This document shows positions 24,698 through 33,395 of a stretch of DNA of 64,000 bases, piece by piece. The translations under genes were made by a program, and so were the position numbers. The stretch comes from Gemmatimonadota bacterium (GTDB lineage: Bacteria > Gemmatimonadota > Gemmatimonadetes > Longimicrobiales > Gaopeijiaceae): positions 1 through 64,000 of the forward strand of contig JABDLS010000051.1 of assembly GCA_013002885.1 (NCBI GenBank), written 5' to 3'. Below the pieces are notes generated by a model. That model was not told the origin of the DNA and searched no databases. It saw only the letters and a list, made by a program, of their open reading frames with translations. The first letter of the stretch is position 1. Every line of letters begins with the position of its first letter.

Positions 24698-26379
24698 TCA
24701 TCCGCCGGTGCCATCGGTTCCGCCATGTACTCGCCGGGACAACTCTCCAGTCGGACGTCGCCCCCGACGGCATCTGTGGTCTCCCTCACAGTCGGAGGCA
24801 ACACACCCAGGAGTTGGCTGCCCCCGTTGGCGGCACTTCCGAATCCCCGGACGAAGCAGAAGGCACCGGGCCGTCGGGTCACTGCCGAGGCGACGTACCG
24901 TCGAGCGAAGCCATCCCATTGATCCAGGAGGATGTACCGGGCTGCCAGGGCATCCGCCAACTCCAGATGGGCGGCGGGCTCCTCGAAGAACGCGAACGCT
25001 CGGCTGGGGACACCGCTCTGGAGGTAGTAGTGGCGTGGCTTCCGGCTGAGGACCCGCTCGCCGTCGGGCAGGCCGTCGCCACTCCATGCGGCTGCGGCCA
25101 TGAAGCTCTGGACCCCGGGCCCGTAGCAACCCCACACGTCCCGAGCGCGGACGTCTGCGGGGCAAGCCGAAGACGTCTCCGTCGCTCTCCGCCAGGCGTC
25201 GGCTGCCGGCAGGAGCAAAGCGAGCACGAGTACCGTTCCGACCACGGGTACCGCCGCCTCTGGCACCCGCCGGGTTGCAGTGCGAAAGGCCACGGCGCCG
25301 TAGGCGAAGGCCAGGGGCAGAAGCGGAAGGGCGAACCGGTCTCCGCTCCAGACCGTGGGCCATAGGAGGACGACGCCCCAGTACAGTGGGAAGAAGAGCT
25401 CAGCTGGGCCCAACTCTTCTCGTACACGGATGAACCATCCGGCGCAGGCCGCGCCTACGAGCGCCACCCCCACTGCCGTGGCAGCGGGAGCATCGCCGCC
25501 CACGACGCCCACCGGCAGATGAGCGGTCGTATAGCCGACGGCATTCTCGGCGACCCGCCCCACCAGACCTCCGATTCCTACCGTGCCCAGGGACGGATCG
25601 TACGGGTTCACCATCCAGAACTCGGAAGCGTATTGGGCGACGCCCTGAACTGATCGAGCCCGGACCCACCACGCCGCCAGGGGGAGTCCGAGGGCGATCG
25701 ACGCTGCACCCAGCGGCCGCCAGGCTCGTCGGACGGCGAGCCAAGCAAAGAGCGCAAGGACCAGCGGCAACCCGGCCGATCGGGTGAAGTAGGCCAACCC
25801 CGTCGCAACGATCCCGAAAGCGAGCCATCGGGGGTCGAGGACGCGACCCTCGGCACCCACCCCGACCTTCGACCCCTCGTCCACCCCGCCCTCGGTCCGC
25901 CCGGAGCGGTCCGCCCGCGCCAGGGCGTAGAGCGCCATCATGGTGAAGGCCAGGAACACGGGGTCGGAAAGAACCCATTGGCTGTAATAGACGACACCCG
26001 CCGATACAGCCACGAGCAGGGCGACGGCAAAGGCTCCGAGAGGCTTCAGTACGCTCTCCGCCCACAGGTACGCGAAGGCCACCGAGACCACCGTGGCGAC
26101 GGCGGCTACGCTCTTGAGTGCGACCCACGTCCGGGCTCCGAGCGCGATGAGAAGCGCCAGAAGGGCCGGAAAGACCGGCGGGTATTTGGTGTGGGGCAGC
26201 GCTTCCGGATCGAAGATGTCGGTGTACGTCCCGTTGGTCAGCAGGCCGTGGGCCAATGCGATGTAGCCGGCGTTGTCCCCTCCAGGGTGCGGAAGGGGGT
26301 TCGCAGCGGTCCACACCACGGTTGTGGAGACGAGGGAGACGCCTCCCAGTAGGAGCAAGCGAAGGTGGCCCCGCTTCAA
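24649..26379 (-). CDS. GT39/ArnT-like multi-pass membrane glycosyltransferase
   Basis: A 576-aa protein with about ten or more hydrophobic segments. The N-terminal loop GGDNAGYIALAHGLL and the following TKYPPVFPALLALLIALG resemble the PMT/GT39 and ArnT group, which move sugars from a lipid carrier in the outer leaflet of the inner membrane. A large extracytoplasmic C-terminal region follows, including RKPRHYYLQSGVPS. The acceptor is unknown. It overlaps murQ by 4 bp, so the two are likely co-transcribed, and it overlaps the convergent gene at its 3' end. Confidence 0.8.
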   Translation of the reverse strand: MKRGHLRLLLLGGVSLVSTTVVWTAANPLPHPGGDNAGYIALAHGLLTNGTYTDIFDPEALPHTKYPPVFPALLALLIALGARTWVALKSVAAVATVVSVAFAYLWAESVLKPLGAFAVALLVAVSAGVVYYSQWVLSDPVFLAFTMMALYALARADRSGRTEGGVDEGSKVGVGAEGRVLDPRWLAFGIVATGLAYFTRSAGLPLVLALFAWLAVRRAWRPLGAASIALGLPLAAWWVRARSVQGVAQYASEFWMVNPYDPSLGTVGIGGLVGRVAENAVGYTTAHLPVGVVGGDAPAATAVGVALVGAACAGWFIRVREELGPAELFFPLYWGVVLLWPTVWSGDRFALPLLPLAFAYGAVAFRTATRRVPEAAVPVVGTVLVLALLLPAADAWRRATETSSACPADVRARDVWGCYGPGVQSFMAAAAWSGDGLPDGERVLSRKPRHYYLQSGVPSRAFAFFEEPAAHLELADALAARYILLDQWDGFARRYVASAVTRRPGAFCFVRGFGSAANGGSQLLGVLPPTVRETTDAVGGDVRLESCPGEYMAEPMAPADDYSSSGLIPLLEGPDS

Positions 26380-27278
26380 GGCCCGAAGCCCCCGACCACA
26401 CGGGAAATTACGCCGTCCGCATTCCCGAGCCGACGGCGGGCCTCGGCGGCATCCACACCCAGCCGTCCCATGACCAGCGCCGTCTTCACGTGCCCACCCG
26501 CCCGCTCGAGGAGGTCGGCGGCCTCCTCTCGCTCGATATCCAGCATTCCTTCAAGGATCCGCTCCCCCCGGTCCTTCAGCTTCGCACACGTGACCTGGAG
26601 GTCCACCATGAGGTTCCCGTAGACCTTCCCCAGCCTGACCATCGCGCCGGTGGTGATTGTGTTGAGCACGAGCTTGGTCGCCGTACCGGCTTTCATCCGG
26701 GTGGATCCCGTGATGACCTCGGGCCCCACCAACGGCGCGATGACCACGTCGAGGCGCTCCACCAACTCCCGAGGCGGCTCGGTGCACATGAGGAAGCCGG
26801 TCCGAGCACCCAACTCGGAGGCTCGATCCACCGCCCCGTGTACGTAGGGTGTCGTGCCCGAGGTGGCGATGCCGAGGACGAAGTCCTGCGGGCCCACAGC
26901 CAAGCGGTCCATCTCCACCGCCCCGTCTGCCGGGTGGTCTTCAGCACCCTCCTGGGCCCGGACCAGTGCATCGTATCCACCGGCGATCACGCCGCGGACC
27001 ATCATGGGGTCGGTCCCGTACGTGGGGGGCATCTCGGCAGCGTCGAGGACACCGAGCCTTCCCGACGTACCCGCGCCGACATAGATGAGACGGCCACCGG
27101 TACGAAACGCCTCCTCGGCCAGCTCCACGGCCCGGGCGATGGCCACGCGCTCTTCCCCCACGGCCTCGGCTACCCGCCGATCCTCGGCGTTGATGAGGTC
27201 GACGATCCCCTGGGCGTCGAGTTCGTCGATGCCTTGGGAAGCAGGATTTCGCTGTTCGGTGAGGCGAGGATCGCGCAT
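26376..27278 (-). CDS. murQ: N-acetylmuramic acid 6-phosphate etherase
   Basis: Cleaves the lactyl ether of MurNAc-6-phosphate to give GlcNAc-6-phosphate during cell-wall recycling. The 300-aa SIS-fold protein starts MRDPRLTEQRNPAS at the ATG at 27278. The track ORF from 28178 is an antisense-like extension through the next gene. It shows LIYVGAGTSGRLGVLDAAEMPPTYG (active-site glutamate), GIATSGTTPYVHGA and the signature GSTRMKAGTATKLVLN. No nagZ or MurNAc kinase gene is nearby. It is divergent from the gamma-glutamyltransferase gene. Confidence 0.95.
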   Translation of the reverse strand: MRDPRLTEQRNPASQGIDELDAQGIVDLINAEDRRVAEAVGEERVAIARAVELAEEAFRTGGRLIYVGAGTSGRLGVLDAAEMPPTYGTDPMMVRGVIAGGYDALVRAQEGAEDHPADGAVEMDRLAVGPQDFVLGIATSGTTPYVHGAVDRASELGARTGFLMCTEPPRELVERLDVVIAPLVGPEVITGSTRMKAGTATKLVLNTITTGAMVRLGKVYGNLMVDLQVTCAKLKDRGERILEGMLDIEREEAADLLERAGGHVKTALVMGRLGVDAAEARRRLGNADGVISRVVGGFGP

Positions 27279-27383
27279 GGGCGGTTGTGAGCGGGAGCGG
27301 CGCGTCAGATCTTCAGCGGCGCCCGAAGCTATGAGAAGCGACGCGGCACCGGCAACGAACCCTACCCCCGAACCCGACCCTCG

Positions 27384-29135
27384 ATGCGATCCGATGGCTC
27401 TCTGGCCCTCACGGGCCTCGCTCTGTCCGTGCTCCTGGCGGCCTGCACCCCGTCTGACGGCGGTCCCGCCGAGCTGACCTTCCCCGAAACGTGGCGTTAC
27501 TCCGTCGACGCGGCCCCGGTGGTCGCCGACAGCGGGATGGTCGTGACCACCGACGAGTACGCGAGCCAGGTGGGAACCGACATCCTCAGGGAAGGCGGCA
27601 ATGCCGTCGACGCCGCCATCGCCGTTCAGTTCGCCCTCGCGGTGGTGAATCCGGAAGCCGGCAACATCGGGGGCGGTGGCTTCATGGTGCTCCGGACGCC
27701 CGACGACGAAACGGCCGCCCTGGACTACCGTGAAAAGGCGCCGCTGGCCGCGACTCGGGACATGTTCCTGGACGAAGAAGGCAACCTCACCGACAAGTCG
27801 GTGGTAGGGCACCTGGCTGTTGGGGTGCCGGGCACCGTCGCGGGCATGTGGCAAGCGTGGGAGCGATACGGTTCCCTCGACTGGGAGGCGCTGGTGGCGC
27901 CCGCTGTCGAGCTCGCCGAGGGCTTCGAGGTGAAGGAGCGCTTCCTGGGTTCTCTGGGCTCGACCATGGTGGCGTCGCTGACGGCTTTCGAAGCCTCCGC
28001 GGTCCAGTTCCTCCCTCGGGAGGGCCAGCCACCCCTGGTGGGTGACACCCTGCGCCAGCCCGACCTGGCGGCGACGCTGAGGCGGATTATCGAGGATGGG
28101 CCCGACGGCTTCTACGCCGGGGAGACCGCCGACCTCATCGTCGCCGAGATGGAACGGGGCGGTGGCATCATCACCCACGAGGACCTGGCCACATACCAGG
28201 CGGCATGGCGGGCGCCGGTGTCATTCGAGTATCGGGGTCATCGGGTCATCTCCATGCCGCCCTCTTCGTCGGGTGGCCCCACCATGGCGGAGATGGGCAA
28301 CATCCTGGAGCTGTACGATCTGACGGCGATGGACTGGCACGGGCCCGAGATGATCCATCTCTACGCCGAGGCGTGGAAGCGCTCCTTCGCCGACCGCAAC
28401 TACTACCTGGCGGATCCCGACTTCGTCGAGATGCCCCTGGAGCGGATGACCTCCGACGCGTACGCCGCCGAACGAGCATCGACCATCGGGATGGACCGGG
28501 CCACGCCCTCCACGGAGATCGAACCTGGCCTGGGCCCGGCCTTCTCCGAAGGCGAGAACACGACCCACTACTCCATCGTCGATGCCCAAGGGATGGCGGT
28601 GTCGGTGACGACGACCATCAACTCATGGTACGGCAGCAAGGTCACGGTCACCGGCGCAGGCTTCGTGCTCAACAACGAGATGGATGACTTCGCGGCCAAG
28701 CCAGGCACACCCAACCAGTTCGGCCTCGTCCAGGGCGAGAACAACGCCGTAGCACCGGGCAAGCGTATGCTGTCGGCCATGACTCCCTCCATCGTGTTGG
28801 ATCCGTCGGGCGAACTCCTCATGGTCACGGGCACGCCCGGCGGCTCCACGATTATCACGACCGTCTTCCAGACCATCTCCAACGTCATCGATTACGGGAT
28901 GAACGTCGTACAGGCGGTCAACGCTCCGCGGGTCCACCACCAGCACCTCCCGGACCAGATCTTCTACGAAGCCGGAGGGCTGCCAGCCGAGACCGTGGCC
29001 GCCCTGGAGGCCCTGGGGCACACCATGGTCGAGAGGAACGACGTCTCGGGGGACGTGCAGGCCATCCTCGTGGTCGACGGACAGCTGACGGCGTGGTCGG
29101 ATCCTCGTCGTGGCGGGCGGGCGGTGGGATACTGA
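27384..29135 (+). CDS. ggt: gamma-glutamyltransferase, lipoprotein
   Basis: Cleaves or transfers gamma-glutamyl groups, as from glutathione. The 583-aa precursor has a lipoprotein signal (LALTGLALSVLLAAC). The family landmarks are DILREGGNAVDAAIA, NIGGGGFMVL, DYREKAP, the self-processing site ENTTHYSIVD (nucleophilic threonine near residue 393) and MTPSIVLDPSG. The enzyme is normally split into large and small subunits before that threonine. The lipobox suggests it is held at the membrane facing the periplasm. The nearby M19 dipeptidase could complete Cys-Gly breakdown, which is inference. Confidence 0.95.
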   Translation: MRSDGSLALTGLALSVLLAACTPSDGGPAELTFPETWRYSVDAAPVVADSGMVVTTDEYASQVGTDILREGGNAVDAAIAVQFALAVVNPEAGNIGGGGFMVLRTPDDETAALDYREKAPLAATRDMFLDEEGNLTDKSVVGHLAVGVPGTVAGMWQAWERYGSLDWEALVAPAVELAEGFEVKERFLGSLGSTMVASLTAFEASAVQFLPREGQPPLVGDTLRQPDLAATLRRIIEDGPDGFYAGETADLIVAEMERGGGIITHEDLATYQAAWRAPVSFEYRGHRVISMPPSSSGGPTMAEMGNILELYDLTAMDWHGPEMIHLYAEAWKRSFADRNYYLADPDFVEMPLERMTSDAYAAERASTIGMDRATPSTEIEPGLGPAFSEGENTTHYSIVDAQGMAVSVTTTINSWYGSKVTVTGAGFVLNNEMDDFAAKPGTPNQFGLVQGENNAVAPGKRMLSAMTPSIVLDPSGELLMVTGTPGGSTIITTVFQTISNVIDYGMNVVQAVNAPRVHHQHLPDQIFYEAGGLPAETVAALEALGHTMVERNDVSGDVQAILVVDGQLTAWSDPRRGGRAVGY

Positions 29136-29210
29136 GGTAGAGCGAAGCCCGCGATGAGGCTCAGGCGACCGGCGAGGACCACGTCCCGCCCAGGCGGGTA
29201 AGTCGGGGCC

Positions 29211-31022
29211 ATGCACGAACTCCGCGCGATCCTCCCCTATTTCCGCCCCTACACGGAAGCGCTCATCGGGGGCCTCGTGTGCGTGGTCTTCGCGAATGTG
29301 TTCCAGATCCTCGGCCCCTGGTTCATGAAGCTCGCCATCGACGGGATGGGCGACCCCGACGTGACCATGGGCCCGATCACGCTCTATGCCGCAATGATCG
29401 TCGTGGTGGCCTTCGTCGGTGGCGTGTTCCGTTTCGGCATGCGCCAGCTCCTCAACGGCGTCAGTCGGCGCATCGAGACCGACCTGAGGGACGACTTCTT
29501 TCGTCACCTCCTCCGACTCGACGCTCGCTTCTACGGCTCGACCCGTACCGGCGACCTCATGAGCCGCGCCACCAACGACACCCTCGCCGTCCGCATGGCC
29601 GCGGGACCGGCCATCATGTACACCGTCAACACGGTAGCCAGCTTCGTCTTCGCTCTCGGCTTCATGCTCTGGATCAGTCCGCGACTGACCCTTTTCGCCC
29701 TGGTTCCCCTCGTGGTGCTGCCCCCCATCGTACTGGGCTTCGGCCGCATCATCCACCAGCGATTCGAAGAGATCCAGGAGCAGTTCTCGTCACTTTCGAC
29801 CTTCGTACAGGAGAGCCTCACCGGCGTGCGCCTCGTCCGCGCGTACACTCAGGAGTCCGAGCAGGCGCGTCAGTTCGACGGCTATAATGCCGACTACCGG
29901 AGCCGGAACATGGGCCTCGTGCTCCGGGCCGGCGCATTCCATCCGGTCCTTTCCATCGTGTCGGGTACTGCGATGGTCCTCGTGACCTGGTTGGGCGCGG
30001 TGGAGGTGATGGAGAACCGGATGTCTCTAGGGGACTTCGTCGCGTTCGGCTTCTACCTGACCCTCCTCATCTGGCCCATGATCGCCCTGGGCTGGGTGGT
30101 GAATTTGTATCAACGCGGCGCCGCCTCCATGGGGCGCCTCAACCGCATCTTCGAGACGGAACCGGACATCGATCTTCCCGACGAGCCGGCGCCTATCGCA
30201 GGTGCCCGCGGTGCCATCACCTTCGAGAACGTCTCTTTCCGCTATCCAGACACCGAGCGGCTGGTCCTCGAATCCATCGATTTCACCGTAGAGGCCGGTC
30301 AGACCGTCGCCATCGTGGGTCCCACGGGAGCCGGGAAGAGCACGCTTCTGGCGCTCCTCACGCGGCTGTACGATCCCTCGGAGGGTCGAATCCTCCTCGA
30401 CGGCACCTCCCTGGACCTCTTCGATCCTGCGGAGCTGCGTCGTCGGATCGGTATGGTCCCTCAGGACTCGTTCCTCTTCTCGAACACCATCGCCGGCAAC
30501 ATCGGTCTCGGGTTGGATGAAGAGGACCTGGATGCCGGTGCGGGACTCAACCCCGAGGGTGGCCGCGACATCGCCACCGCCGTTCGTCGGTCCGCAGAGA
30601 TCGCCCAGCTCCACGAGCAGATCGAGGACTTCCCCAAGGGCTACGACACCATCCTCGGAGAGCGGGGAATCAACCTCTCCGGTGGCCAGAAGCAGCGGGC
30701 CACTCTCGCCCGCGCGCTGGCCCGGAACCCTCTCATCCTCATCCTCGACGACGCCCTCAGCGCCGTGGATACCCACACCGAGTCGGCCATTCTCGAAGAC
30801 CTTCGCGAAGTCGCCGTCAGGCGGACGGTCTTCATCGTGAGCCACCGGGTCAGCGCCGTGATGAACGCCGACAAGGTTCTGGTTCTGGAGAACGGACGAA
30901 TCGTCCAGGAAGGAGCCCACGACGAGCTCATTGCCCAGGAGGGCACGTACGAGCGGCTGCTCCGCCGGCAGCTTCTGGAGGAAGATCTCGAAGCCACGCC
31001 CGCCGGGGCGGTGGGCGACTGA
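29211..31022 (+). CDS. exporter-type ABC transporter, fused permease and ATPase
   Basis: A 603-aa half-transporter. The transmembrane domain (about 1-310) has the MsbA/Sav1866 style, including RIETDLRDDFFRHLLRLD and RTGDLMSRATND. The ATPase domain (about 335-590) has Walker A GPTGAGKST (about 370), the Q-loop VPQDSFLFSNTIAGN, signature LSGGQKQR (about 489), Walker B LILILDDALSAVD and the switch histidine in IVSHR. An acidic insertion (LDEEDLDAGAGL) lies between Q-loop and signature. It probably works as a dimer exporting lipid or a small molecule; the substrate is not evident. Confidence 0.92.
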   Translation: MHELRAILPYFRPYTEALIGGLVCVVFANVFQILGPWFMKLAIDGMGDPDVTMGPITLYAAMIVVVAFVGGVFRFGMRQLLNGVSRRIETDLRDDFFRHLLRLDARFYGSTRTGDLMSRATNDTLAVRMAAGPAIMYTVNTVASFVFALGFMLWISPRLTLFALVPLVVLPPIVLGFGRIIHQRFEEIQEQFSSLSTFVQESLTGVRLVRAYTQESEQARQFDGYNADYRSRNMGLVLRAGAFHPVLSIVSGTAMVLVTWLGAVEVMENRMSLGDFVAFGFYLTLLIWPMIALGWVVNLYQRGAASMGRLNRIFETEPDIDLPDEPAPIAGARGAITFENVSFRYPDTERLVLESIDFTVEAGQTVAIVGPTGAGKSTLLALLTRLYDPSEGRILLDGTSLDLFDPAELRRRIGMVPQDSFLFSNTIAGNIGLGLDEEDLDAGAGLNPEGGRDIATAVRRSAEIAQLHEQIEDFPKGYDTILGERGINLSGGQKQRATLARALARNPLILILDDALSAVDTHTESAILEDLREVAVRRTVFIVSHRVSAVMNADKVLVLENGRIVQEGAHDELIAQEGTYERLLRRQLLEEDLEATPAGAVGD

Positions 31023-31029
31023 CCCCCCT

Positions 31030-31761
31030 CTAGATTCGCTCGAGGATGAACGCCGGGGTGAAGCGCGTCAGGTAGGAGGCCAGCACCGTGAACTGGCCGG
31101 TGAGGAGCAAGACCCCGAGAAGGATCAGGAGCACTCCCGACGCCTTTTCGACCACCGGGATCCACCGACGGAACCGCTTGAAGGTTTGCAGGAACCAGTC
31201 CAGGGCCAGGGACGCGATGAGGAACGGGACGGCCAGGCCGAGAGAGTAGACGCTGAGGAGACCCACCCCCGCCCACATCGTCTCCTGGGTCATCCCGTAG
31301 GTAAGGATCGCCCCGAGAATGGGACCGATGCACGGCGTCCAACCGGCGCCGAACGCCATGCCCACGCCCAAGGTCCCCAGGTACCCAGCGGGCTTGTCCG
31401 CCAGGTGTATGCGCTTCTCGCGCATGAGCGGTGTCAGTCTGAAGACACCGGAGAGGTGGAGCCCGAGGATGATGATGATGACCCCGCCGATCCGCGCGAT
31501 GAGGAGTTCGTATTGGCGGAGGAACTGGCCGAGGAAAGACGCCGACGCACCGAGGAGGATGAAGATGGTGGAGAAGCCCACCACGAAGAGCATGGAGTGC
31601 ATGAACGTGGCTTTCCTGTTCACGCCCTCCTGGAGGTCCTCCAGGCTCATCCCCGTGACGAACGCCAGATAGCTGGGCACGAGGGGCAGGACACACGGCG
31701 AGAGGAATGAGAAGACTCCCGCCGTGAAGGCGATGAAGATCCCCACTTCGGCTTCGTTCAC
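31030..31761 (-). CDS. ccdA: CcdA/DsbD-type thiol-disulfide membrane protein
   Basis: Carries reducing power across the inner membrane to periplasmic proteins such as those maturing cytochrome c. The 243-aa protein has six hydrophobic segments and the two expected redox cysteines, SFLSPCVLPLVPSYLAF and GAGWTPCIGPILG. I choose the GTG at 31761 (VNEAEVGIF), with AGAGGAACC upstream. The track start at 31869 lies in the phospholipase D gene. It overlaps that gene by 4 bp. Confidence 0.92.
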   Translation of the reverse strand: MNEAEVGIFIAFTAGVFSFLSPCVLPLVPSYLAFVTGMSLEDLQEGVNRKATFMHSMLFVVGFSTIFILLGASASFLGQFLRQYELLIARIGGVIIIILGLHLSGVFRLTPLMREKRIHLADKPAGYLGTLGVGMAFGAGWTPCIGPILGAILTYGMTQETMWAGVGLLSVYSLGLAVPFLIASLALDWFLQTFKRFRRWIPVVEKASGVLLILLGVLLLTGQFTVLASYLTRFTPAFILERI

Positions 31762-33329
31762 GGTTCCTCTTTCCCGGATTCGATTGTATTGCGCAGCGCG
31801 GCACGCTCCTGAGTCCTCGCCCGGTGCGACTGAACATACGCCCGGACGCCCGTCGTCACACCGATCCATCCCGCCAAGGCGGCCAGAACGTATCCCACAG
31901 CCGTGGGTGCCAGAGCCGCCAAGAGCGCCAATACGAGGACGGCGATGGACAGCGTGCCCAGTACCGTCCGGTCTTCGCGGCCCAACATGCGATCCCCTGC
32001 CAGGGCATCCCCGAGAATCTCGCTGGCTCGCACGACGGATGCCATCGTCAGTCGCCCGGGAGACGAACCGATGCGCCGGATGTTTCGTTCCAGGCGGACC
32101 GGCAGCGGGTCTTCAGGGTCCAGGGGCTCGGTGGACATGCCGAGGGCCGTCGAGACGGTTCGACCACCGATGACCGGCCCCCCCGGAAGTACGATCTCCA
32201 CCGAACTCGCCAGGTCGGCGAGGAACAAGCCCTCCAACTGGCGCCCCATTCCCTCGTCGAGCACGCCCACGTCGAGCTCCCAGTTCCCGAGGAGGCTCGC
32301 GGAGTTGAGGTTGCTCGACCCGATCCGGGACCATACGCCGTCCACTACCGAAGTTTTGGCGTGCATCATGGGGCCCTGCCACTCGAAGATCCTCACACCC
32401 GACTCGAGGAGGTACCGGTACCCGCCGCGTGACATCGATCCGACGATGGGCCAGTTGTTGTGCGCAGGCACCAGAATCCGGACGTCGACGCCATGCTGGG
32501 CTGCCGAGGCCAGAGCCTCGGAAATGGACTTCGGAGCCACGAAGTAGGCGTCGGTTATCCAGATGGACCGCCGTGCCTTCGATGCTACGAGGTGGAGGGT
32601 CCGGTAGACGCGTGTCCGTCCGGGCTCGCCTTCGATGAGCCACACAGGCGTGCCGTCCGCTTCCACGGGGGGCTCGAGGTGCGCGGCGAGAGAGACGGGT
32701 TCCGACACGTGGGCCCACACCGCTTCGAACGCCACCGCCGCCGCGTGGGCCGCCGGGCCCCGGATCTCGACGCCCGTGTCGCGCCAGGGCGCCTCCGACT
32801 CGGTTCCCGCCCACTCATGGCCGACGCAAAGTCCACCGAGATGAGCCACCTTCCCATCGACGACCACGAGCTTGCGGTGATCCCTCTGCAGGGCTCCGAA
32901 GGGGTTGCCGAGGGCGACCCGGGGTGGGTTGAACGCCGTCACCTGGACGCCGGCTTCCCGGAGAGGCTTCCAGAAGTTCCTGGGCGTGGCCCAGCACCCC
33001 ATCCAGTCGTACAGAACGTAGACGGGCACGCCTTCCCGAGCCTTCTCGATGAGAGCCGACCGGAACTCCCGCCCGACGGGATCGTCGCGGACGAGGTAAT
33101 TCTCGAAATAGACGAAGCGTTCTGCAGACCGAATCGAGTCCAGCCAGGCGGAGAAGGTGACAGGCCCCTCGAACTGGAGCCGGATCTCGTTGCCGCAGAT
33201 GGTCTCACTTCCGGTGGCTCGCGCCAATTCCATCCACGGGAATCGATGCTTGGCTTCGTCCCCTTCCGGGTGACGGAACTGCATGGGATGGACGGCGGGG
33301 TCGCGTGACCCGCTCACGGGAGATGGCAT
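31758..33329 (-). CDS. phospholipase D family protein (cardiolipin-synthase-like)
   Basis: A protein of about 523 aa with two HKD motifs, HRKLVVVDG and HAKTSVVDG, the latter followed by GSSNLNSASLL. This is typical of cardiolipin synthases and related phosphatidyl-transferases. The usual N-terminal membrane helices are absent. Two C-terminal hydrophobic stretches (VLGTLSIAVLVLALLAALAPTAV and VLAALAGWIGVTTGV) suggest a C-terminal anchor instead. I use the ATG at 33329; the track start is a GTG at 33371, and neither has a strong ribosome site. It is coupled to ccdA by a 4-bp overlap. Confidence 0.88.
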   Translation of the reverse strand: MPSPVSGSRDPAVHPMQFRHPEGDEAKHRFPWMELARATGSETICGNEIRLQFEGPVTFSAWLDSIRSAERFVYFENYLVRDDPVGREFRSALIEKAREGVPVYVLYDWMGCWATPRNFWKPLREAGVQVTAFNPPRVALGNPFGALQRDHRKLVVVDGKVAHLGGLCVGHEWAGTESEAPWRDTGVEIRGPAAHAAAVAFEAVWAHVSEPVSLAAHLEPPVEADGTPVWLIEGEPGRTRVYRTLHLVASKARRSIWITDAYFVAPKSISEALASAAQHGVDVRILVPAHNNWPIVGSMSRGGYRYLLESGVRIFEWQGPMMHAKTSVVDGVWSRIGSSNLNSASLLGNWELDVGVLDEGMGRQLEGLFLADLASSVEIVLPGGPVIGGRTVSTALGMSTEPLDPEDPLPVRLERNIRRIGSSPGRLTMASVVRASEILGDALAGDRMLGREDRTVLGTLSIAVLVLALLAALAPTAVGYVLAALAGWIGVTTGVRAYVQSHRARTQERAALRNTIESGKEEP

Positions 33330-33395
33330 GGCCTGAACTTCGAGGTGCGGCGGGGCGCGATCAAGCGCCACGCCGCGCCCGAGTCCCGGCCTCTC

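Noticed and set aside
26376-28178. 600-aa minus ORF spanning murQ and the ggt 5' half
   Set aside because: Only the murQ part (to 27278) has family motifs; the rest is antisense to ggt.
29185-29201. CCCGCC/GGCGGG hairpin before the ABC exporter
   Set aside because: Short stem in a GC-rich gap with no T-tract; too likely by chance to list as a terminator.
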